Source of the DNA: Lysobacterales bacterium | Lineage (GTDB): Bacteria > Pseudomonadota > Gammaproteobacteria > Xanthomonadales > Rhodanobacteraceae | Direction: 5' to 3' | Assembly (NCBI GenBank): GCA_017305055.1 | Contig: JAFKMZ010000008.1 | Span: 73,739-111,989 of the forward strand | Length of the DNA: 38,251 nt | Shown here: piece by piece, positions 30,698 to 37,120 of the stretch | Layout of the letters: the number at the start of each line of letters is the position of its first letter | Position numbering within the stretch: the stretch's first letter is position 1 | Translations under genes and position numbers: made by a program | The notes under the pieces: model-generated | What the model was told of the DNA's origin: nothing | Database searches by the model: none | Seen by the model: the letters and a program-made list of their open reading frames with translations, nothing else

Positions 30698-31917
30698 GAG
30701 GCCACCTCCAACACATCACTGAGGCGGTCAAGGAACCTGGGATGCCAGTAAACCTTGGGCTCGGGCGTGGCATCCGCCAGGATGTGGAAGCTGCCACGAA
30801 GGACATACGGCTCCGTTACCCGGGCGCGGATGCGCAGGGATTCGATCTTCCCGGTCTCGAACTCCGCCCAGTTGTAGAGGGTCGTACCCGCTTCGCGAAG
30901 CGCGTCCTCGACGCTGTCATCTTTCAACTTCTCGAAGGCGACATTTTTGTAGCGGTTCCATTCGTCGGCGAGACGATCTTCGTATTCCTCGACTTCTCCC
31001 GACACCAGCAGGTTCTCGCGCGCCCAGGCCGACCGCTGCTCGAATGCCCGGTAGTAGTCCAGGATTGCGCTCCTGATTCGGCTGGAGGAAATGCCGATCG
31101 CACGCAGTTGCGTTACGAACAGGCGGGGATCGGCCTCGGTATCGACTTCATCCGAAGGTACCTTTCCGCGGAACGTGATGGGCAGGTTGTCGGTCTTGTA
31201 TTCCTCGGCGAAGTTGGACAGCTTGTCAGAGACTTCGTAGCCGAAGATTCCTTCCGCTCTGGCACCCGTCAGCTGCTTGATCACGGCGTCGGTCCACCAG
31301 CCTTCCAGGCGTTCGAAGACAAACTCGCGGTGCTCGCGTCGGACGCTTCGCATGTACTTGCCCCTGATGGTTGCAGGGATGTCACCGATACGCGGGCTGC
31401 CGTCGAGGATCAGGATGCGTTCGAGAAAATCCTGTTTCTCGGCGTCACTCAGTTCGTTGAACGCCGTGGTGATCGGAGCGATGAGTTTCGACGTCGACTT
31501 GCCGAGTGCGGCATCAGCCAACTCGGTCAGCGTGGCCGCCTGGCCGGAGGCGACAGGCTGCTCAGAAAGGAGTCGAGCGAGGAACGAGCCGGCCGATACC
31601 GTGCCTGTGGTGAACAGGAAGAACCGCAGGTTCGATGTGGCACGGCCATCGCGTTTGTATCGCGCCAGCCAAATGTTGACGGACTTCCAGAAATCGGTCG
31701 ACAGGTCGGTCAGCCTATCGCCGATCGCCTTGTGCTTGAGCGAGGCCAGGGATTTGCCGCCGTCGCCGTCGATGAAATCGAGGTCGTCGTCCTTTTCCAG
31801 GAAGACGGCGGTGTCCTCAGGCAACTGCAGCAGATGCAGCAGGGCAAGACGCGCCTGGTAGATGTATCCCAGGCCCTGCTCGCCGGCTGAAAACTTATCG
31901 GTGGATGCCTCGGCCAT
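30694..31917 (-). CDS. ABC-3C effector component with restriction-nuclease-like N-terminus
   Basis: 407 residues. ATG 31917 is chosen because AAGGA lies seven bases before it; an ATG at 31962 has no such site. The N-terminal 90 residues (GLGYIYQARLALLHLLQLPE, VFLEKDDDLDF, SLASLKHKA) carry the Y-Q-x-R...E-K-x-DD...K-H-K pattern of a PD-(D/E)xK (Mrr-like) nuclease fold. The remainder, with WWTDAVIKQLTG and the C-terminal block RVTEPYVLRGSFHILAD...VYWHPRFLDRL, matches the ABC-three-component C-terminal domain. It is the first gene of the three-gene operon; the expected action is cleavage of invader DNA once the ATPase is triggered. Confidence 0.82.
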   Translation of the reverse strand: MAEASTDKFSAGEQGLGYIYQARLALLHLLQLPEDTAVFLEKDDDLDFIDGDGGKSLASLKHKAIGDRLTDLSTDFWKSVNIWLARYKRDGRATSNLRFFLFTTGTVSAGSFLARLLSEQPVASGQAATLTELADAALGKSTSKLIAPITTAFNELSDAEKQDFLERILILDGSPRIGDIPATIRGKYMRSVRREHREFVFERLEGWWTDAVIKQLTGARAEGIFGYEVSDKLSNFAEEYKTDNLPITFRGKVPSDEVDTEADPRLFVTQLRAIGISSSRIRSAILDYYRAFEQRSAWARENLLVSGEVEEYEDRLADEWNRYKNVAFEKLKDDSVEDALREAGTTLYNWAEFETGKIESLRIRARVTEPYVLRGSFHILADATPEPKVYWHPRFLDRLSDVLEVAS

Positions 31918-32076
31918 GCCCAAGTCCTTATGTCCGCTTCTTGTGGGCGGGTCCGGTGGCATAGCAGGGGAGGGCGCGGCCTTGCGCCATGACGTACTTT
32001 GCTTCGACTCCCCCTGTGACTACGGCCGCAAACCAGGTGCCCAACGCCTGCCAGTCGCCAGTAATGGTAACAAACT

Positions 32077-32089
32077 AGCCAAGTTGGCT
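32077..32089. promoter_or_regulatory. Palindrome upstream of the ABC-3C operon
   Basis: AGCCAA-G-TTGGCT, perfect 6-base arms around one base, 160 bases before the effector start. Possible operator; the regulator is unknown. Confidence 0.35.
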
Positions 32090-32169
32090 TTGATATGCAT
32101 TTTCGGCAACGTTGGCTCCATCGCTTTCGACTGTGACCGAAGTATGGAAAGCGAGAGGCAGGAACGATA

Positions 32170-32197
32170 CGACAGGAACCCGACAGCATCCCGACAG
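32170..32197 (-). promoter_or_regulatory. Three direct repeats at 11-bp period (Pho-box-like)
   Basis: CGACAG occurs at 32170, 32181 and 32192, exactly 11 bases apart. Read on the minus strand, towards the ABC-3C operon, this is CTGTCGG-N4-CTGTCGG-N4-CTGTCGT. The unit length and CTGTC core resemble a PhoB box (CTGTCAT, 11-base units), but the seventh-base context differs, so PhoB binding is only a suggestion. A CATACT hexamer lies 23 bases further on. Confidence 0.4.
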
Positions 32198-32223
32198 GGG
32201 TTTGGCTGAGGTACGGTCGGCAT

Positions 32224-32889
32224 TCAAACACCGCATCCTGTTCGACCTTCTTGCAGATAGGATCTGTAGGCGTACTCGATCAGGTCGCGTACCAGTTCGA
32301 GCAAGCCGCTCCACGGCAGGCCGTCGAATGGATCACCGTGCGCGAGCAAGTTACGAACCTCGGCGAGAGTCGGTCGCGAGGCATTCCCGCCGTTTGATTC
32401 GCCCTGTGTCGCCCGATTGCGGCGCAGCACGGGAATGATGGACCCGCCGTAGCGTTGCGTGAAGGGAAGCTGGGTATCTGTAAGGCCATCGCCGTCCACT
32501 AGGTATTCAAGCAGGTCGTGCAACATGGGAAGGCGCGCCCGCTTTTGTTTGGTGCCCGCCTGCACCGGCTGCTGCCGGAAGAAGCCGCCATATCGGTCTG
32601 TCAATGCCAGTTCGAGCGCAGTCAGCGCGACTAGTTCACCGGCTTTCACCAGGTCCGCGTCCAGCCACGCCAACACGTAGAGTCGCTGGGCACGGCGGAA
32701 CTTGTCGCCGACGATGCGCGGTATGGCAGGGTGCAGTCCACGGTCTGCGATGAACGTCCGCCATTCCGGGAAGTGATGGAAGGCGAGCAGGGCGGACGGA
32801 TTCCCCGGTTGAGGCCACGGCATGACGAAAGGCGCGTCGTGGCGGTCGATGTTGAAGGATGCGATGTCAGGGAGGGCCGCTGTATCCAT
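32224..32889 (-). CDS. Unrecognised protein with HEPN-like RNLLAH motif
   Basis: 221 residues from ATG 32889; the frame is open to a TTG at 32910, and no clear ribosome site favours either. The second half is helical: FRRAQRLYVLAWLDADLVKAGELVALTALELALTDRYGG, then, near the C-terminus, EVRNLLAHGDPF. The R-N-x3-H arrangement (Rx4H) after a helical pair is what HEPN proteins show, so it may be another HEPN relative; I cannot name the family. It sits upstream of the ABC-3C operon on the same strand with a 306-base gap, so it is probably a separate unit. Confidence 0.55.
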   Translation of the reverse strand: MDTAALPDIASFNIDRHDAPFVMPWPQPGNPSALLAFHHFPEWRTFIADRGLHPAIPRIVGDKFRRAQRLYVLAWLDADLVKAGELVALTALELALTDRYGGFFRQQPVQAGTKQKRARLPMLHDLLEYLVDGDGLTDTQLPFTQRYGGSIIPVLRRNRATQGESNGGNASRPTLAEVRNLLAHGDPFDGLPWSGLLELVRDLIEYAYRSYLQEGRTGCGV

Positions 32890-33236
32890 AACCGTTGTAT
32901 CTGGCTGCAAAAAACATCAGTGCGCTAGCGTCTCGGCGTGCCGCCGTCGGCCTCGCGGGCTGCGCCCCGCGCCTCGTGCCGAGTCGCGGCCATGCGGCTT
33001 TGATCCCTGACGCCTCCGGCCCTTGACGGGCCTGCGCGCTCCGCTTGCCAGTGTGGTGGCGTGGCGGTGGGCGGTCTTGCTGTTTCCCTTCACGGTATCA
33101 CGGCGTTCTCGCCGTCAAGGGCTGCGCGTGTTTGCACGCTGGCGTCCTTCCGGCCGTCTTCGACCCTGTGACTGCTTGCGCTGCGCCGTACTGGCGACGG
33201 TTCCGGGCAATTCCGCCCGTGCAACCGGAGATCGTC
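32890..33236. other. GC-rich leader region before the zinc-ribbon gene
   Basis: 347 bases, no convincing gene. It contains many short inverted repeats, the clearest being CCCTTCACGG (33086-33095) against CCGTCAAGGG (33112-33121), one mismatch. Such structured leaders are common before small genes of integrative elements. Confidence 0.4.
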
Positions 33237-33626
33237 ATGAACGATAAATCGCACGTTTCCCTCGAACAACATGTTTGCCTTGTCTGCGGTGCTCACTTCG
33301 ACACTGGCGCTGTCCTGCTAGACCGTCGCCTGCGTGCCAGCATGGAGTACCAGACGATCACTGGCTGGGGACTGTGCCCCGAGCATCAGAAGCTGTCCGA
33401 CGCAGGCTTTGTCACACTGGTCGAATGCGATCCGCAGCGCAGCGGCTCGCAGGCCGGTCGCATAAAGCCCGAGCAGGCGTACCGGACGAGCCGGCTGGTC
33501 CATCTGCGGCGCGCGGTGTTCGCACAGGTATTCAACGTTCCGATCGCGGACGACCAGCCGTGCGTCTTCGTCGAACCCGGCGTCATAGAGAGGTTGCAGG
33601 CGATGGTCGCTCCTGCAGACGGCTAG
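33237..33626 (+). CDS. Small zinc-ribbon-like protein of integrative-element type
   Basis: 129 residues from ATG 33237, behind CGGAG with 7-base spacing. The N-terminus has CLVCGAHFDTG and, 30 residues later, GWGLCPEHQKL: a C-x2-C...C-x2-H set that could hold one zinc. The rest is a compact beta/alpha chain (LVHLRRAVFAQVFNVPIADDQPCVFVEPGVIERLQ). Similar small proteins of unknown role are found in integrative conjugative elements and plasmids of this group (from memory of such loci). It may be part of the element's accessory backbone; no function is assigned. Confidence 0.65.
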   Translation: MNDKSHVSLEQHVCLVCGAHFDTGAVLLDRRLRASMEYQTITGWGLCPEHQKLSDAGFVTLVECDPQRSGSQAGRIKPEQAYRTSRLVHLRRAVFAQVFNVPIADDQPCVFVEPGVIERLQAMVAPADG

Positions 33627-34184
33627 CCGCATGTGATCAGCCGGGTACGCTGTCCTGCGGGATGGCGCACCTTTTGTGCGTCGATAGTCGACCTTTTCGC
33701 GTTGGATGTCCGTACGCGACGAGTGCACCGTAGTCGTACTAGCAAAGCGGATGCGCTTGCTCGGCATCCCCGATCACCTACGAGATCGTCAGATTGTTGC
33801 CAGCGGTGTGTGGCGCCCTGGACAGCGCCTCGGCTGCGCCGTGGCTGCTGCGTCGATAGTGACGTCTCGCCCGCGTACCGCGGCCTGCGACGCCTGCGCC
33901 GCGTGTGTGCACGCCCAGGGTGGACCGCGCCGCCGGTGCGGCGCCTTCCCCCGCACTGCGCGCGGCTCCCCTTTGGTGCCTTTGTTCGCGGCTTCGTGCG
34001 TCAAAGGGTGGCGCGTGACCATAAACGGCTGACTCCCCGTGCCGGGTCCCCTCCATTTATCCGTCCCCCTGCCTCGCTGCGCTCGCCTTTGACGCCGCCG
34101 CTCCCGTCGGCTGATCGGTTCCCGTCCTGAAGCATCCACGCGGCCATCCCGGCCGCTGTGCTTCAGCGAGGAGAAACGGCGGTG
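33627..34184. other. 558-base intergenic region before radC
   Basis: GC-rich, with Pro/Arg-rich open frames on both strands that show no domain. A frame at 33706 (MSVRDECTVVVLAKRMRLLGIP...) begins plausibly but degenerates into Ala/Cys-rich sequence and has no ribosome site, so I do not call it. A large hairpin at 34127-34166 ends the region. Confidence 0.4.
34127..34166 (+). promoter_or_regulatory. Large hairpin just upstream of radC
   Basis: Outer stem CTGAAGCA (34127-34134) with TGCTTCAG (34159-34166) and inner stem GCGGCC-ATCCC-GGCCGC (34140-34156), separated by small internal loops. It ends one base before the GAGGAG ribosome site of radC, so a role in translation or transcription control of radC is plausible. 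Confidence 0.6.
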
Positions 34185-34835
34185 ATGACTTCCATGGTGC
34201 GTGAGGGTGACAGGTTGACGTTGACGCAACGGGTGCTGCGTCTGGGGGCGGAGAGTCTGACCGCGGTGGAGTTGATGGGGGTGGCGCTGGGCGCAACCAA
34301 TGATGGCGCGTTGGACACGATCCGGCACGCCGTAGCCGAGGCAGGCAGCATCCGGAAAGCAATGGCGAGCGGGGCAGGGTTCACCGGCGCCAAGGTGGCG
34401 CGGTTCGCGGCGGCAATGGAACTAGCCCGCCGGGCAGCATGGGAAGAGCTCACCTCACGGCCGGCACTGACCAATCCGCGCGACAGCGCGGTCTTTCTAA
34501 AGGCCCGTATGGCGGATCGACCCTATGAAGTCTTCGCCTGCCTGTATCTGGATAATCGGCATCGTGTGCTGGCCTATGAAGAAATGTTCCGCGGCACTCT
34601 GGACGGCGCATCGGTGCATCCGCGCGAAGTGGTGCGGGCGGCGCTGGAGCACAATGCAGCCGCTCTGATCTTCGCTCACAACCACCCGTCGGGTGTTGCC
34701 GAGCCCTCGGCTGCAGACCGCAACATTACCCGTCAACTACGCGATGCGCTGCAGCTGATCGGCGTGCGGGTGCTGGATCACCTGGTGATCGGATCAGGCG
34801 AGCCGACGTCGATGGCTGCGCGCGGATTGATCTGA
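34185..34835 (+). CDS. radC: RadC-family JAB-domain protein
   Basis: 216 residues from ATG 34185; GTG 34182 sits at a slightly better distance (8 bases) from GAGGAG and is an alternative. The N-terminal part (RVLRLGAESLTAVELMGVALG, FTGAKVARFAAAMELARR) is the helix-hairpin-helix-like RadC region. The C-terminal half is a JAB/MPN metalloprotease-like domain with HNHPSG (His165) and the downstream Asp of SAADRNIT, the JAMM zinc motif. Despite the name, RadC proteins have no proven repair role; copies on mobile elements are common and often lie near anti-restriction genes. The hairpin at 34127-34166 precedes it. Confidence 0.92.
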   Translation: MTSMVREGDRLTLTQRVLRLGAESLTAVELMGVALGATNDGALDTIRHAVAEAGSIRKAMASGAGFTGAKVARFAAAMELARRAAWEELTSRPALTNPRDSAVFLKARMADRPYEVFACLYLDNRHRVLAYEEMFRGTLDGASVHPREVVRAALEHNAAALIFAHNHPSGVAEPSAADRNITRQLRDALQLIGVRVLDHLVIGSGEPTSMAARGLI

Positions 34836-34871
34836 GGCCCATGTGCATACCGCTGGGTGCCTTCCCAGCGC

Positions 34872-34898
34872 AGCCACGGCGTGCTGTATGCCGTGGCT
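34872..34898. repeat. Perfect 9-bp inverted repeat after radC
   Basis: AGCCACGGC-9-GCCGTGGCT, starting 37 bases after the radC stop. It has no T-run, so it may be a factor-independent pause site or a structured element of the mobile backbone. Confidence 0.5.
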
Positions 34899-35051
34899 AT
34901 TCCGGGCCGAACATTGTTGGCCTGCGGCTACACCCGGTATCAGCGGACGGGACAGGTGTCCAACGGCTTTGGGTGCGGTGCGTCCATCGGTTCCCCCAGG
35001 TGCGGGCGGTGTTTCGATTGTGCCCCGCCGCACGCGTGGATCTGGGTCACA

Positions 35052-35073
35052 CCTAGGCCTGCCTTGGCCTAGG
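35052..35073. repeat. Perfect 8-bp inverted repeat CCTAGGCC-6-GGCCTAGG
   Basis: Each arm itself contains the palindrome CCTAGG. No T-run follows. It could be a protein-binding site or a terminator-like hairpin separating the radC unit from the metal-efflux operon. Confidence 0.45.
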
Positions 35074-35412
35074 CGCACACCACCAAGCAATCGGCGATAA
35101 CGACCGTAGCCAAGCTTCTAAACGATGGCCGTACCTCGCGGCCACGCGGAGCCGGCCGGAAGTGTCCATACGCAGAAGTCGAATAAGTAAGCACCGCGTA
35201 CGCGCTCTGCACGGCGCGTGCAGGTTCGTATCGTGGCTTGCCGTCCCAGATGACCGCGGCGCTTCGGATGGAAGGTGTCGGCGAGCCGGTCGACCTTCAC
35301 GAGGCTCCCGTGCGATCGGTGGTGCGTACGTAACACGGCAATGGCGCCCCCCTTTGGACACGCGGCCGCAAGGTGGTTGCCATCGCCGGATGATCTGTCA
35401 TAGTTGGTTACC

Positions 35413-35808
35413 ATGTCGGCTCTCTACACCATCCGTCGTCTGCAACGACGCCATCCCATCGCGCTGCGTGGGGTGCTGTTGCTGTTGCTGGCGGTCGTGA
35501 CCTTTGCGTCCATGCCGAAATGGGTGGTGCACAGTCATGACCGTGCGCATGAGACGATTGCGGTCCTCGTGGGCGACGTTTCCGCCGATCATCATCACGA
35601 TGAGGCGGGTACGGATGGAGATGTTGCTACGCTTCCCGAGATGCCATACAACCACGCGCATTACCTGAGCGGGGCGGCAGTTACGTTGCCGTCCGTGTGG
35701 CTCGATCTGCCCCATCCCATCTTCCTGCGAGAAGACTGTCCGTCCTGGTGCGACAGATCTGCGCCGGACAGTCCCCAAAGCCCGCTGTACCGTCCCCCCA
35801 TCGTTTGA
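35413..35808 (+). CDS. Small exported His-rich protein at the head of the metal-efflux operon
   Basis: 131 residues from ATG 35413. One hydrophobic segment (IALRGVLLLLLAVVTFASMP, about residues 15-35) acts as signal or anchor. After it come VVHSHDRAHE, SADHHHDEAG and a further NHAHY: a run of His/Asp residues suited to metal binding in the periplasm. It lies 64 bases upstream of the CzcC-like gene. By position and composition it resembles the small periplasmic proteins (CzcI type) that accompany czcCBA, but I cannot confirm the family, so the role (metal sensing or buffering) is inference. Confidence 0.6.
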   Translation: MSALYTIRRLQRRHPIALRGVLLLLLAVVTFASMPKWVVHSHDRAHETIAVLVGDVSADHHHDEAGTDGDVATLPEMPYNHAHYLSGAAVTLPSVWLDLPHPIFLREDCPSWCDRSAPDSPQSPLYRPPIV

Positions 35809-35872
35809 TCGCAGCGCCTTCGGTCGCCCCTGGCGGCCTCGAATTCGTTGACTCATTCGATGGGAGAACCTC

Positions 35873-37120
35873 GTGTTTCCTTTACGTTGTTGGTGCCTCC
35901 TGCTGCTGGCAGGTGGGCTTACTATGCCTGCGGCGGCGGGCGAAATGCTTACGCTGCCCCAGGCAGTGGACCGTGCCCTTGCGCACAACCCGGCCATCCG
36001 TGCCGGTGACCAGACGATCGTTGCCGCCGAGCGGCAGGCGGAGCTGACCGGCCTGGCGCCGCCCTGGGTAGTGGGGGCGGACGTGGAGAACGTCGGCGGT
36101 ACCGGTTCGGTCTCTGGCATCCGGGCCGCTGAGACCACGCTGCGGCTGGGCCGCGTGATCGAGCGCGGCGGCAAGCGCGAGGCACGCCAAGCGGTGGGTG
36201 CACTGGACGTCCAGCGCTCGCACGCGGCACGCGAACAGGTCCGCCTGGGCATGGCGGCCGAAGCCCACCGGCGCTTTATCGAGGTGCTTGCCGACCAGAT
36301 GCGCGCCGACGTCGCCGCGCAGAATTTTGCCATTGCCCGTGAGCTGACTGCGGCCGTGCATCGCTGGGTACAGGCCGGACGCAGCCCGGAGTCCGAGTTC
36401 GACCTGATGCGCATCGCGCAAGAGCAGGCTGACATCGAGGTCGAACACGCGGCGCATGAGCTGGCCGGCGGCAAGGTCTCGCTGGCCGCGCTTTGGAACG
36501 CCGCCGAACCCGACTTCGACGCGGCGGAAGGTGAGCTGTTCGAGTTGCCCGCGGTCGCCCCGTACGAGGTCCTGGTCGCGCGCCTCCCCGACAATCCGAT
36601 CCTACGCGCCCTCGACCTGGATACGCGTACGTCTCAGGCCCGCGGTCGCCTCGCGGCCGCGGGCGCCAAGCCAGACATGACGGTACACGTAGGCGTGCGA
36701 CGGCTGTCGGTGTTCAACGACACTGCGTTGATCGCCGGCGTCTCGTTCCCGCTGGGCAGCTCCTCCCGTTCGGCGCTGGACGTAGCCCGCGTCGCGGCCG
36801 AGACCGAGGCAGCTGAGGCGCGCGCGCAGGCACAACAGGCGGAGCTGCGCCAACGCCTGTTCACGACCTACCAGGAATTGCTTCACGCGCGTACGGCGTT
36901 CGAGGCCCATCGCGACCGCATGATCCCGCAGGCCGAGAACGCGCTGGCAGTGACCCGCAAGGGCTTCGACGCCGGGCACTTCAGCTTCCTGGCGCTCTCG
37001 CAGGCGCAGCGCACCTTGCTCGAACTGCGTAATGCGCAGATCGACGCGGCCGTCCGTTACCACACCTTGCTGGCCGACATCGAACAGATGACGGCCGCTG
37101 CCGGAGTTTCCTCCCCATGA
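35873..37120 (+). CDS. czcC: CzcC-like outer-membrane efflux protein (TolC family)
   Basis: 415 residues; GTG start at 35873, with GGGAGA five bases before. A signal peptide (CWCLLLLAGGLTMPAAAG) precedes the outer-membrane efflux protein fold: two long helical repeats (LPQAVDRALAHNPAIRAGDQ, and LRQRLFTTYQELLHARTAFEAHRDRM in the second), with beta segments between (GIRAAETTLRLGRVIERGGKREAR; LSVFNDTALIAGVSFPLG). It forms the outer-membrane channel of an RND heavy-metal exporter. The stop overlaps the adaptor gene start (ATGA). The metal (Co/Zn/Cd in classical czc) cannot be assigned without the RND pump. Confidence 0.85.
   Translation: MFPLRCWCLLLLAGGLTMPAAAGEMLTLPQAVDRALAHNPAIRAGDQTIVAAERQAELTGLAPPWVVGADVENVGGTGSVSGIRAAETTLRLGRVIERGGKREARQAVGALDVQRSHAAREQVRLGMAAEAHRRFIEVLADQMRADVAAQNFAIARELTAAVHRWVQAGRSPESEFDLMRIAQEQADIEVEHAAHELAGGKVSLAALWNAAEPDFDAAEGELFELPAVAPYEVLVARLPDNPILRALDLDTRTSQARGRLAAAGAKPDMTVHVGVRRLSVFNDTALIAGVSFPLGSSSRSALDVARVAAETEAAEARAQAQQAELRQRLFTTYQELLHARTAFEAHRDRMIPQAENALAVTRKGFDAGHFSFLALSQAQRTLLELRNAQIDAAVRYHTLLADIEQMTAAAGVSSP

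Larger units (their letters stand above)
31918..32223. other. Promoter region of the ABC-3C operon
   Basis: 306 bases without a gene, between the effector start and the end of the next leftward gene. It holds a 13-base palindrome (32077-32089) and three 11-base-spaced direct repeats (32170-32197), listed separately. Bases 32077-32160 are AT-richer than the flanks, as expected for a promoter. Confidence 0.5.
34836..35412. other. 577-base intergenic region between radC and the czc operon
   Basis: No gene supported. Short frames in several phases are Pro/Cys/Arg-rich. Two strong hairpins (34872-34898, 35052-35073) are listed separately. The right third should contain the promoter of the metal-efflux operon; I could not locate a MerR-type 19-bp-spaced promoter. 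Confidence 0.4.

Noticed and set aside
33706-34032. Possible small gene beginning MSVRDECTVVVLAKRMRLLGIP.
   Set aside because: It starts plausibly but soon becomes Ala/Cys/Arg-rich, has no ribosome site and sits in a structured GC-rich leader region.
35118-35414. 98-codon minus-strand frame before the czc operon.
   Set aside because: No domain, no ribosome site, Arg-rich composition; not supported.
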